This document shows, one piece after another, positions 10,005 to 21,580 of a stretch of DNA of 64,000 nt (position 1 is its first letter; every line of letters begins with the position of its first letter). The notes beneath the pieces are model-generated. The model was given only the letters and a program-made list of their open reading frames with translations, had not been told where the DNA came from and searched no databases. Both the position numbers and the translations under genes were made by a program. The DNA is from Lucifuga dentata (Eukaryota > Chordata > Actinopteri > Ophidiiformes > Bythitidae). The stretch is taken from NCBI GenBank assembly GCA_014773175.1, contig VXCM01002568.1, positions 35,170 to 99,169 on the forward strand. Direction: 5' to 3'.

Positions 10005-10989
10005 TCCCTCATAATCATAAACAATGCATCATGTATATTCTTATTTCTGCTCATGCACTTCTTACTCGCATTTTTTTCTTTAATCGCAGTACAGATGCAA
10101 AATTAGTGTGTAGTGTGCATGTAATGTAATTAATCCTAGTAAAAAAAAACAAAACACAAAAATACAATAAATACGAAATATTTGCATTCCATTTCCACCT
10201 GGGATTTTCCAGCATTCTAGCACGTCCAACAGATTTTTTCCTCGACAACATATCACAGATGGATGACTGTGCATTCAAATATCGGCGCAGTGTAATATCG
10301 GTCTGCTTAACATGCATCTCCGTTTCCTGCACGGCGTCCTCTCCGGTTAAGCGCTACGAGGCTCGCCTACAGCGTGGAGCGTATTGCTGACACCCAGCAG
10401 CCTCTGGGACTTGACAAATGGAAAAAAGGCCTGAAGATGAATGAAGCACAATTACCTGAGGTAACAAATCTTCCTAATGATTTATGCCCGGCTCCAGTTG
10501 CTTTATTTTTGCCTGGGTACGATTCTCCAGCAGGACGTGGCGGTGGTGGTGTAAACCCTCAGGCTGCTCTGCGGTGATGCTCAGACATCGAGGAGGAGAC
10601 GTTGACGAATGGGCTATGTGAGACCACCGCCATTGATATTTACCTCATTTCTCCTCGCCTGAGCAGTGTCTCAACAATGTCAAGGCCAGCCATCATCCTT
10701 TGAGTTGTGTTTTCTTTTTTCCAGTGGAGATATAGGTGCCCCTTTGCTCACTTCTTCTGGAGTCCACCCGTTGATGCTCCGGGGCAGAGGAGAGAGAGGG
10801 TGATAGAGAGGGGAGAAGGTCAGACATACAGCTTCAGGCTTTGTGCAGAAACACACACCACTGTGTGTTTTCACTTGTCTGGCTGATGAACTATCAGACT
10901 CTTACACGGCCGAGAGAAAGGAGGCAGGTTTTTATTTCATACAGTCTGAGGCGTGAGTAAAATAAATGGCAGTTATAAGGAACCTTTAA

Positions 10990-11570
10990 AGGACCATACT
11001 GCCATTTTGCATGTTTGAGCCCAATATATTCAATCTTCATACATGTTATGTTACTGACAATCATTTCCCAAAGGATAAAACCATATTTCAGCTTTCCTGA
11101 TGTTTTGCAAAATCTCTTAGTCTTTCAAAATCAAATATTCAAGTGATACACCCACCTTAAAAATCCATGTTTCTCCTGCTAATAGTTACACAGCCTTATG
11201 AAGTCATAAGGTCCTTTAAATTTTTCCATAAACGCAGGTCTTCTTTTGGGACTGTATTCCTCGGTGGAGGCATACATTCACTCCACGCTTTTTATTGAGC
11301 TTAAACGCTAAAATTACATAACTTCTAAAAAAAACCTGAATACACGTCTTGTTGGTGATGATGGATTAAGTTGATGTTAATAGCGTACCAGCATGAACTG
11401 AAACCAATGGCGGTCTGGAAGGTAGGAAAAACATTTTTAATTGAAGGTAGGAAAAACATTTTTAATTCACCGTTCCAGTAGTATGCTTTGGGAAATGATT
11501 GTCAGTAACGTTACATGTATGAAAATTGAATATATTAGGCTCAAACATGCAAAATGGATGGTATGGTCCT
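10990..11570 (-). mobile_element. TTAA long-TIR element, copy 1 (full length)
   Basis: Starts aggaccatactgccatttt after TTAA (10986-10989) and ends ggatggtatggtcct before TTAA (11571-11574). The first and last roughly 90 bp are inverted repeats: catgtttgagcc, ttcatacatgt, gttactgacaatcatttccc appear inverted at the right. It contains a 25-bp local tandem duplication (ggtaggaaaaacatttttaa twice, about 11417-11466). Oriented opposite to copies 2, 4 and 5. A 90-codon frame crosses its right end and is a by-product. TTAA targets with a purine-rich terminus fit Kolobok-type or piggyBac-type elements; I cannot decide. Confidence 0.85.
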
Positions 11571-11574
11571 TTAA

Positions 11575-12632
11575 AACAGTGATCCTGGCTTCTGTAAATG
11601 CAGAGCTGGGCTGCAGTTTTCTCTTATTCTCAAGTTTATACAGCGAGTTTATTTTGCATCTTGGCATTTTGGATCAGAACCTGCAAGAACCTGAAGCTTC
11701 ATGCTGTATCTAAAGTTGCAGCAGGAAATGACAAAGCAAATGTAATTCACTCCAGAGGCGACATGAAGACGTTAGCATGTACACATGCTGCTAGCCTGCT
11801 AGCTTATCAGCTGTCCAAGCACAAATGCAGAACATTTATGAAAAAATATCTGCTCCATCACGTATAACAGCTGGCTGTAAACCTCACCACACAACATTTT
11901 TACAGAAATATATGTGAAACATTAGTAGCTAAAATGATAGTGTCCTCCATTTTGGTTCAGAGGTCAACTCTTTACAGACAGTTTGATTTTGGTTATTGGC
12001 ACAAATTTGTTTGCCAAAATTCATTAATGTTCAACACTGACCGATTGCCACAATTTAATTGAAATTAATTGGATTCACTGCAAAATTTCACCATCATAAA
12101 TATGAATGTTAAATAAGAAAATGAATGTGTTCCTTTAATTCAAAATTTCCAGAAATTCTCTAATAGAATAAAAATCTCTAAAATCTAAATGATTGATTCT
12201 CCAAAGTTGTGGAAAAAGAAAAGAAAAACATCTTGAAAATGGCTGCAGTAAAATTCAAGAAAACAACTGACTGTAGAAATTTCTCTGGATTCTAGAAAGA
12301 TTTTCTACTCGGTCATGTGATCCATTTTCAATCGAGTCCTTCACACTTAATGAAATTACAAATATTTGTTGACACATTTGGCAGAAATATCCAGATTTTC
12401 ACAAGCCAGAATTTGTCCTGTCTAGTAAAACCTTTTTTTTTTTTTAAATTTTATTTTACAGTGCAAATTTTTAGTTTGCAAATGAAAAAGAAAAAAATCA
12501 ATGCAAAGTTAAACTCCAGAGGATGAAGAGACTCCAGAGGGTTAATCCAAACAGGCCGCTATCCAGTAAGGATTTCCTCATTTTACTCTCTAGTGAAGAC
12601 ATTTAGCCTTTAGTGAAGACAGACTCAACTCA
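11575..12632. other. Gene-free AT-rich stretch
   Basis: AT-rich, with a TTCTAGAA palindrome at 12290-12297 and the phrase gactccagagggttaa near 12530, which resembles one terminus of the small TTAA-flanked family seen at 43.1 kb. No partner terminus found. Two frames at 11598-11867 and 12317-12526 lack domains. Confidence 0.4.
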
Positions 12633-12644
12633 CTCTCTCTCTCA

Positions 12645-12709
<65 letters not shown>
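12633..12709. repeat. (CT)n microsatellite, about 77 bp
   Basis: Long CT tract with two CACTCGCT-type interruptions near its start. Confidence 0.95.
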
Positions 12710-12712
<3 letters not shown>

Positions 12713-13139
12713 GCATGTTTGTTGATAATCAGTAAAAAGTAACTAGTATTCGGCCTGCCGGGGCCGTGCGTCACTCTCCCCTCACATTATACGCTGAGTT
12801 ATTGTCACTTTGATATCTTGGCACGCTGCATGCGAGAGTTATGAGATTTGAAACACTAGTTCTGTGCGAGTTGAAGACTGCTTCTCTGGTTACAAACCGC
12901 TGGTCCAGGTGGTCTTCCTCAGACCTCCAGTCCCTTAACCCAACCACCATGCTGAAAAATAAGCCCCACAATCCATATTTACAGTGGAACAGTCAACCTC
13001 TCCCCTTTTCTTGCTTTTTCCTCTCAGTGGAAACAAATGGCCAAAGTGATTTATTCATCGAGATCAAATTGATTACCAAATAATTTTTCTCTATGAATAC
13101 ACTTCACAAACTCATGGAAGTTCTTCAAAGCAGGTACTA

Positions 13140-13420
13140 ATTTGTCTGTTCAGTGCTATTAATCATGTAATTGAAAAATGTCTCCACGGAGACCAGCGCG
13201 TCCACAGAGGCATAGCAGAATGATATAATAACTGATTATTCAATTGAACCATTAATAAAGCAGCTGTATTATGATTATATAAATCATACAGGAAATCTAA
13301 ACAAGCCCGGCTCAGTGGTTCACTATTAATGAATATTACCTAATTTTAACCTCGTGTGATTTATGTTTTGTTTGATAATCATAAGCAGTGTGAATGCTGG
13401 TGCAAACTTTGAAATATTGG
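13140..13420. promoter_or_regulatory. Candidate conserved non-coding element rich in homeodomain sites
   Basis: Unique-looking sequence with clustered homeodomain core sites: ctattaatcatgtaattg, tgattattcaattgaacc, attaataaag, cactattaatgaatatt, cctaatttta and ttgataatcataa. No similarity to any repeat in the window and no long frame. The dense TAAT/ATTA spacing resembles vertebrate developmental enhancers, but AT-rich DNA makes such cores common by chance. Confidence 0.3.
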
Positions 13421-13494
13421 ATACATATTTAAACATAGATCATGTTTCTCTGTATATTGCTCAATACATTCTCACGGGTTTGTTCTGCAGCACT

Positions 13495-13985
13495 TTAGGT
13501 TAAAGGTGCAACACGTAGCATTTTAACATCAATAAATCATTACCACCTTAACTGGTATGTTAGTACTGGAAGCAAACAGGCGTTTTTTGGGTCTGCTGGC
13601 CAGCGCTGCATTTTATAATCTGAGCAAGGCTTTTTGTGTTTGGTTTGTAATCTATTTCCGCCTGAAACTACCTGAATTTTTAAAGGAGAGAAAAGTTTGA
13701 ACTGATTTCCCCTGTGATTTTATTTCTCCATGCTCCCTAAAGTTTTGTTTTTTGCTCTGAGAAGACACCTTATTATGGGACTTTTATCCAGAGTAGTACT
13801 GCGATCCATTGTTCAAAGAACGAAAAAGTTCCAAGTTGATTCTCCTGAGTTCTGGTCTAAATGCATTCCAATGTTTCTGCTCGGGAAAAACACGACATCA
13901 AATTCAAGTTTGGGAACATTACAAACATCTTCAGAAGATCTACATAAATTATTTCTGCACAAGTAGCAAAGAGAAACATTTAAAT
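13495..13985 (+). repeat. Possible degraded transposon starting ggttaaaggtgcaac
   Basis: The opening ttaaaggtgcaacacgtagc followed by attttaacatcaataaatca resembles the left terminus of a common fish DNA repeat. A comparable phrase (aaaggtgttatttgctgcat, catcaataaattattac) lies at 17145-17190. No right terminus recognised. A 78-codon frame at 13730-13966 has no known domain. Confidence 0.3.
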
Positions 13986-16900
13986 TAAAATCAGCTACAA
14001 AGTGACAAAGTGAAATCTGTTACAGTTCAACGTATGCGACGCCATTTTGGCGACTGTGGGTATCTTGAAAAGCGCTTTTAAATAAAATGTTTTATTTATT
14101 ATTTGTAGTGATGATGTGTCAGATGCATATAGGTCAGACAAGTCGGGCAAGAGGTGTCATGTCTCTCATGTTCTGACTGGGAATCCTGACCGTTCATCAC
14201 ACTTTTCCATGTTGGAAGTTAGATTTTTCCAACTTCTGAGTGGAATGGATTATTAGATCCTGATGTTCTCTAGATCATGGTTTTTATTTCTTTGCAATAA
14301 TTACGTCAAGGTATTACAATTAATTTGACAAAGAGATATATCTATATGTATGAGGCATTTTCATAACCACTGAACAGTACAAAACTGATTTGTCAATAGA
14401 AACAGATTGATGGGAGGAGGGAGGAGGTGATGACTGAGATGGACCTACAGCGTTTCCCCTTGATATATGTCCATAAAAATACACACACACACACACACAC
14501 ATGCATGCACGTAGCAAGTCTACTAAAACATAGATACTGCAAGTATTCTAACATGTATTTTCAAACATAATACAAATGCTTCCTGTGCAGAAATACACAC
14601 ACTCTGATACATCCCCAGCATGGTGCGTCATGTGAGGAACTGAATTCTTAGCAGTGGGAGGATGTGGAAATGTAGGTCGACCCGCATTGGCCTTTCATCC
14701 GCGGTCCTGTTCATCCTCACTCCCCCCGCCATTCGCCCTGAGATACGCCTGTCACAAATTCCTGCCCCGCATGTCAGAGACACCCGTGTGTGCATGCGGC
14801 CCCGAGCCCTGCCTTACAGGCACAACCCAACGTGCGCTCATTTTATCCAGGCTCGCACTGACATCTGGACTGCAGAGGTCGGGGTGAACATGGAGTGCAC
14901 CGATACAGGAGTGATACGGCTCATTTCTCAGCAAGCACCCGCACTGCTGAAGAGAAGTCTGCTAGAGCAGCAAACCAACCGCCTTCAAACCTCAGGATGG
15001 ACAGAGACGTAAAGAAGCTGATGAAACCAACATTTCCTCAATATGATACCATGAGTAGAAATTCATGAACAGATTTTTACTAAGCGCTTTAGAGAGATTC
15101 TCATTCTAAAACACTCTTTCCAACACTAGTTTCACAGATTAACTGCTAAAACCACAAACTGTTCTTACACCCGCAAGGGCTATCCAATAACAGGATCGAT
15201 TTGCTACACATTCATCATTCGTTGTACTGAACAACGGTGCCTTTTGCACTGCAGAAACTTTATCAGAAACTCAGGGACTTCCCATCATTTTGCAAGGAAC
15301 CAGGACCCATTTTGATACCGGAAGTGTAGTTCCTGATCCGTTTCTAGCTCCTACTCCAGGATAGATGCTCTGATGGTTCAGGAATTGCTGGTTGCTTGTA
15401 AGACAGAACTTTTGCTGACTGGTCAGGCAGAAGCTTCCCCATGCCCAATGAGAAGCACTACCGCCGTCTTTAAATACCTGTATTTAGCTTGTTTTTCTAC
15501 ACAACGAAACAGCAACAGCAAAATTTCAAGCGTGTACGCCTCAAAACTGAACAAAGACAACAACCTCTTCGATTCCCTGCATTTCTGCATCCGTTGCTGC
15601 TGTTTTGTGGCGGTGAAGTTTTGCCGCAATTGAACAAGATGCAGCTGTCGCATTCTATGTGACACTAACGGATAGTTCTGTTAATGTTAGCTCTAAACTT
15701 TAGGTCTGAAAGCACCAAACACAACTTCATATTGGTCAGGATGAATTACTGTATGTCGCAGTCAACGGTAATCGATAATTACCTGAGCCGTCACACAGGA
15801 ACGCTCGGATGGCGGTTCACAACATTCATCAGCTTTGACTGTGCTGCTGTATTTACACAGATTTTTAGTGTTGGTGTATCATATATTATCATCTCCTCAA
15901 CATCAAAATGCTTCCTGGAATAACATCATTTATCATGGACATCCTTATTTATTCCTCCACCCTCACTCATTTCCTCTGCCCTTTGCCCTCTTTTCTGTCG
16001 CTGTCTTCTCATTTGTTGGTGATGAAGCAGAGTGAAAGGTAGATATGACCTTTCCAACCACATCAAGCACGTTAAGCCATGCTGCTGCTGTGCCTGATGT
16101 TTGCCAGCGTAAAATACCAGCCGTCTATCAGGAAAGTCTCCATGTTAAGCTGCATGCTTACAGAGCGACCATGCAGCAGCGTGCAGACACAGAAATCCAC
16201 AAACTCTTAAAATGACTGCATGTACACTTCAATAATAGAGGATAATAGGATGTCACAGCATTTATTATTTCCATAAAATGTGTATTTTGGATTGTTCTGT
16301 CATGTGGGCTGGAATCTCGTCCTCTTTTGTGCAAGAGCGGGAACACTGCGAACCGAAAAACATCTCTTGCCCTGAGGGAAACTGTCTCAGTTCCTGTGCA
16401 AATAAATAACAGCACATGAAGTCAAGACAAAACAGCAATTATCCAGGAGTGAGTGAGTGAGTGAAAGAGAGAGAGAGCGCTAATATTTTCATGTACACCT
16501 CTGTTCTGCCTTTACATGTTCCTTTGCTCCTGTTTTTGTGCGACACTTAGCGTGTTCTGCTGTTGATAAATGCGCGTGGATTTATGATGTTAAGTTTTTC
16601 GTGCAGTCTGCAGTGTTTGCACAAATCGTGTTTAACACTTTGATGATCATAAGGTCTTTATAAAGTGATCCCTTAGCGAGAGAAGACAGCAGGGCTTCAT
16701 TTTCAGTTCTGTTGACACTCAAGTCTGCCCTAAAAAACCAGCTCTGTGGTTGTTTCAAGCTCCGTCCAATAAGTAGTCCTGGTACAAATGCAGGCATGTT
16801 CCCCGACAAATACGAGTCTGTGTATAAACTAACGCTTAAGCCAGGCTGACAGCAACATTTGATTTTCTAAGACGCCTCGCATGAAAGCCTCTCCACCCTT

Positions 16901-17200
16901 GTTTAAGTAGTAAGAGATTACAGGTAATCTGCCAGTAATGGCAGGTTGGCATTCCACCACAGCAAAGGTTTGTGAGGCACTGTGGGAGTTGTTGTTTTTC
17001 ACCAAAAGCTTCTTAATCCTTTTCCAACATATCCATGATCAGAGCAGAACTTTTACTAACTCAGAAAGGTGAAACAGTTTGTGCTGCTCAGCGTCATTTA
17101 CAGAAAATATGTGTTTTACATGACTGGATAATATCTCTGCTGAAAGGTGTTATTTGCTGCATTTTGCCATCAATAAATTATTACATCACCCACAAGCTTG
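13986..17200. other. Gene-free stretch, 3.2 kb
   Basis: Holds a CA tract near 14480-14500 and a run of sequence at 15180-15720 with unusual texture (aaggaaccaggaccc, ccgttgctgctgttttgtgg) that may be a degraded transposon. Overlapping frames near 14654-15012 (up to 116 codons) lack domains and conserved splice boundaries. No gene supported. Confidence 0.4.
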
Positions 17201-17204
17201 TTAA

Positions 17205-17399
17205 AGGACCATACCACCCATTTTGCATGTTTGAGCCTAATATATTCAATACATGTAACGTTACTGACAATCATTTCTCAAAGCATACTAGTGGAACATG
17301 TATTAAAAATGTTTTTCCTACCTTCCAGACTGCCATTGGTTTCAGTTCGTTTGGGCACGCTATTAAAATCAATTTGTTGATACTTGAAATGTTCTTGGT
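17205..17399 (+). mobile_element. TTAA long-TIR element, copy 2 (3'-truncated)
   Basis: Follows TTAA at 17201-17204, starts aggaccataccacccatttt, and continues through aaaatgtttttcctacctt to ttgatacttgaaatgttctt, then similarity stops. Same orientation as copies 4 and 5. A 132-codon frame (17035-17433), the longest in the window, runs through this element and is not a gene. Confidence 0.8.
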
Positions 17400-17599
17400 T
17401 GCACTCTGCGTTGCTTTTGATTTCACCGTTTGAATTCAGTCACATTCAGTTTTTCTTGCATTTGTCAGACACTACACTGTCTGCTTCAACTGCGAAGTAG
17501 CTACACCCCCACCCTCTGTTTCTATGATTTCACCCGGAGCAGAAAAGTCACGGTGGAATCAACAGCAGGAGGTTTAGAAGAGGCACCTCCCTGGCCACA

Positions 17600-18152
17600 C
17601 ATTCAAATACAGTTTTCATTTCAACTACATGATGCATTATGTCTTTTTCTTGCTAAAAATGTGACATTTCAGCTTCTAAGAATCAACATGAAACTTGAGG
17701 AAACGTGGCGGTAAGCTGCAACGTTAGCTACTTAACTAGCTGCTGCTGCTAATGCTAGCTCAAGTTTTCCTGTTATGTTCTGAGTAAATTCATGAAGCTA
17801 ACCTAGCTAACTGTCTTGAGGCCAGGCCAGAATTGTCATGATTTGTTATGTGGTGAATATCTGATTTATTACTGTCTACTGTTTCTTTATATGATATGAT
17901 TTGGATTGTATTAGAAGCTACATGTGGCTACTTTGCATTTTTTCTTCATATGAGCCTTTATAGCTTGTTGATTATTCTAAAGAATAAGCTTGATCAAAGT
18001 TACTCACTACTCAAGTAATCTTTTTATAGATACTTTCTTGCTCTCACTCAAGTCATTATTTTGGTGACTATTCTGACTTATACTTGAGTCATTATTATCA
18101 TAAAGTAACAATACTTTTACTTGAGCAGTTTCTGGCTACTCTACCACCTCTA
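17600..18152 (-). mobile_element. hAT-like element, copy 2 (inverted, truncated)
   Basis: Reverse complement matches about 730-1230 of copy 1 through long blocks: gctagctaacgttgcagc-type segment, ccaaatcatatcatataaag, gattactt, tgactta, and the terminus ctagaggtggtag. The other terminus present in copy 1 is missing. The local 94-codon frame at 17430-17714 straddles the truncation point. Confidence 0.75.
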
Positions 18153-18470
18153 GTTAGCAGTTATTTCATACCAAGATACCATCAATTTGACTATGATAAG
18201 ACGATGTTTAAATACGACATATAGCACCTTGAACGGGGGTCGTGACTCTACAGCCCTCCTGGGTAACAGCATTTATCACTTTTCTGATCCTGCTGAGTAA
18301 TTTACACTTCCTGCAGCAGCTGTGTGAGAGCTGTGACATGTTTTTAATGTCCAGTGTAGTGATTTGATTTAAATGGCCTATTGGAAAAAAAAAAAAAAAG
18401 ACTCTAATTATAGCTGCTGTCCTGTTTTGGTAATTCAGAGGTAGTGGTTTATGATGATGGGGGAAGATTG

Positions 18471-18472
<2 letters not shown>

Positions 18473-18504
<32 letters not shown>

Positions 18505-18509
18505 TGTGT
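18473..18509. repeat. (TG)n microsatellite
   Basis: About 37 bp of TG with one TT interruption. Confidence 0.95.
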
Positions 18510-20221
18510 ACAGTACATATGAAGCAAGCATCCTGTTTTCCACCTCATTTCCTCTCTGCCGCCTGCCTTGCTGATCTGCTGGCTATCTTTCACCATAAAC
18601 TCCTGTGTGCCTTCAATAACGACCTTAAAGGGAATAAATAAAGCAACATTAACGGCGTGATTGAACCTGCTGCCTCTCTGAGAAGCACAGCTGAACGGTT
18701 CTGGCCGACGGTGTTTTTTCTGGGAGGAAAGCTGAGCTGGCGTCCTCCGTGGTCTTAGCGGGTGTTTGTGATGTGAGTTTTATACTCGAGCCGGTCTGGA
18801 AGCTCTTTGCCAGTCTGGGCAGATATGAAGGATGGATTTGCTCGCATCGTTGCCAAATCACAGTTGTCTTTTCAAGGTCCGTGACCCTGAGATAAATGGC
18901 CGTCTGCTGCGAATGTAGCTCCTTTGAATTTGATTACAGTGCAACGTTACAACTCATGTTCTTCAAATAAACCTGCATGGCGAAGATGGAGTATATACCA
19001 ACTTGAGAGATCTGTACACTACAAAAAATGATATTTGTTCACCGTAGTACCTTTGAGGATTATAAACTATGACTTTTTTTGTAAGTTTTGTGTGAGCGGG
19101 GTAAACACGAAACTAAATTGAGTTGTGAAAATGGACATTTTTTGCAGCGCATACTGCTAGCATACCCACTCTGTTGATATAGTCCTGCTCAAATGATCCC
19201 AGATGAATGATGCCTGTGTGCGGGGCTCATCACAGGGCAACCATGATCAAATTTACACATTAAGACACGGCATCGTTGACATACTGTATTTATTCTATAT
19301 TAGCATTTCTCAGGGAGCAGCCAAGAGCAGCTACGGAGGCAGTTATCATTAACATCCAGTAAAATTTAGTTATCTTTTTGAGCATGTCCAATCACGGCTC
19401 AGCCCCATGCTGATTGGCTGGCTGCCCACTCTTCATTGTTGGGTGCTTAAACTGAGCAGTAGGTTGTACTGATTTGCTGTTTGGAGAAGAGTTAGACCTG
19501 TCACACACACACACACACATACACAATGCGGTTTTAAGGGAGGTGAGGGTTATAGGATTATAAAGAGGAGAAGTGAAAATTCCGTTGGGGAGATGTACCA
19601 AGGCTTAAGTTTCCCCATCACACATGTCACGGTGGAAAAACTCCCAGGAGGAGGTGGGGATCGGAGCGTCAATCCCTCGCCAGGCTCAGTGTAAACACAG
19701 AGGTATTCAGTGACCCAAATAGTGCTCTCAGGGTTTCTTTTTGCTCGGGTTGTGTTTCTTGCTTGTGTCGCTGTGAATTGTAATGTTGCCACGCAACTGC
19801 ATATCCAACCCTTACAGCAGAATTGCAACATACCTGAGTGTTTTCAATGAAGTAAAAGGCAGCAGATCATATGTTTCCACATGCATGAAAGCTGAAAAGC
19901 CCAGACTCATATTTTATCCTTAAAGGTTTAAAAACCTCACTCCAGTCTGCACAGACACCTTCTCACTGCTAGTATCAGTTTATGCTGGAAAGAGAACTTA
20001 CTCTATGATCAGAAATTTAAAATATGCAGCTGTTTGACCTTGGCTGAAATAGTAAATACCCATGTAGGGAAGATAAAATCAAATTGATGAAATTTTAATA
20101 ATCCCTGTATGGCTTAAAATAAAGTAACCTAGAATGAAGCAAATGGGAGCAACAATTAGCTAATATTGATAAAATTAAGAATTAGAATTAAGAAAGAAAA
20201 ATTAAGACTGCATGCTATGAC
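18510..20221. other. Gene-free stretch
   Basis: Mixed sequence with a CA tract at about 19503-19519. Frames of 65-93 codons on both strands have no recognisable domains. No transposon ends found. Confidence 0.4.
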
Positions 20222-20223
20222 AC

Positions 20224-20254
<31 letters not shown>

Positions 20255-20294
20255 TATGTGTTTTCACATAATATGCGGTGAGCTGGTCGTTNAC

Positions 20295-20329
<35 letters not shown>

Positions 20330-20366
20330 TATGTGTTTTCACATAATATGCGGTGAGCTGGTCGTT
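20222..20366. repeat. 70/74-bp direct duplication with TA microsatellite around single N (20292)
   Basis: Unit actatatgtg-(TA)n-ttatgtgttttcacataata...gtcgtt occurs on both sides of the N. The two copies differ by two TA units, so the contig ends probably disagreed in the microsatellite. Likely artefact. Confidence 0.75.
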
Positions 20367-20713
20367 CCATTATTGTGTATTGGGAACACGTCGCTCAGAT
20401 TCTTCCTTCTGCCGCTGTGCTCAGAGTTTAACCACATTCAACTTTGACCCATCAGCCGGTGACCTTTCCAATATGAACCAATGAGGGAATAGCTGGATGT
20501 GACATAAGCAAATATGTACAACACAACCTTAAAACTGTACCATGATCATGCACACAGGTTCTTGCAGAATGCCTCTTCTGCCTCAAATCCATGATGGCAA
20601 AATGTGACTGTCTACCTTCCTTCATGATGATGCGTTTTGCTAAATGCATTGACCAAAGCATCGGGCATCGGGAACGTAGCCGGCGAAGTGAGCGACATGC
20701 AGATCTCTTCACG

Positions 20714-20840
20714 AATACCGCTCATCGTGTATGGTGAAACCACCCGTACACACAAGTCATGCTGGACCGCCACGGTNAATACCGCTCATCGTGTATGGTG
20801 AAACCACCCGTACACACAAGTCATGCTGGACCGCCACGGT
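20714..20840. repeat. 63-bp direct duplication around single N (20777)
   Basis: aataccgctcatcgtgtatg...cgccacggt is exact on both sides of the N. It truncates or pads reverse frames near 20757-21053. Confidence 0.85.
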
Positions 20841-21189
20841 GAGATAAAGCACTACGGCGGCGTCCTGCTCCCAGAGGAAAAGCTTGTAGTTTTGTTTGGA
20901 GAGTGCAGCAGCTATGAGGGAACATGTATTACAAAGCAGCAGCACTTGAGTGACTAAGCTGGATGTCATCGTCTGAGAGAGACTGCAGGGGCCTGAAACA
21001 ACACTCAGCCCACCTCCGACTGTCAACCGCACAGGCCTCTGAAAAGGCTGCATGTGTCAACACCTCACAGTCACAGTTCCTGCTTTGAGTGTGTGTGTGT
21101 GTATTGCACAAGCGTTCACCTGCATACACATCACAGATATTGTTGCACAGTGTGTATTGTATAAATGTACCACTGCTGCACCAGAGTAG

Positions 21190-21262
21190 GCTATCTGCAA
21201 TGTTGAAGCTATTTACGTTTGGTTAAGTTACGTTTTGTTTGGTTGAAGCTATTTACGCATGG
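21190..21262. repeat. Short local tandem duplication
   Basis: gttgaagctatttacg followed by tggttaa occurs twice about 41 bp apart (near 21202 and 21243). Confidence 0.6.
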
Positions 21263-21264
21263 TT

Positions 21265-21580
21265 AATCTCAACGAGATTAATAATGTAAATATGGAAAAT
21301 GAAACACACTTTCAGTTTTGGAGAAGAGGGGCGGGGCTATTAACAGGAAATCAGTGTTCTCTGTGTACTTTGTGTCTCCATTCGATTATCAACGGAGATA
21401 ACGGGCAACAGTTTCACTTTCAGTTCTCTCCATGCAGCACAGATAGACTGACAGAAAGAAGAAAAAGAGCTTGAGAGATAAATTAAAACCCTCCCCACTT
21501 CCACACATCACCACACCTGGCCAATAGCAGAGTCAGAGAGTTATAAATTTTGTTGGACGTAGACCCCTCCTGATTTGACT
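21265..21580 (-). repeat. Interspersed repeat with interferon-response-like motif, copy 2
   Basis: The reverse complement aligns with 1600-1896 as described for copy 1. In this copy the segment also has a GC box, ggggcggggc, at about 21330-21339, replaced by cctcctctct-like text in copy 1. A frame at 21259-21474 is not conserved between copies. Confidence 0.55.
21410..21425 (-). promoter_or_regulatory. ISRE/IRF-like motif
   Basis: acagtttcactttcag on the plus strand; its reverse complement gives the same 16-nt core as 1736-1751. A GC box lies about 75 bp away. Regulatory function is inferred from the motif alone. Confidence 0.4.

Larger units (their letters stand above)
9126..10985. other. 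Gene-free stretch with microsatellites and a possible element-D relic
   Basis: Holds a CT tract, a GATA tract and a weak element-D-like segment near 9895-10135 (ccatgtaaac, aatgcatcatgtat, ctttaatcgcag). Sequence at 10380-10600 (caattacctgaggtaac, cctaatgatttatgccc) looks unique and is a mild candidate for conserved non-coding sequence. Frames of 62-95 codons have no domains. Confidence 0.4.

Noticed and set aside
17035..17433. Longest open frame in the window (132 codons)
   Set aside because: It runs through TTAA element copy 2 and into flanking AT-rich DNA; no domain, no conserved frame in the other element copies.
20222..20366. Genuine tandem duplication containing a TA microsatellite
   Set aside because: The duplicate is centred on a single N like fourteen others, so a contig overlap differing in TA count is simpler.
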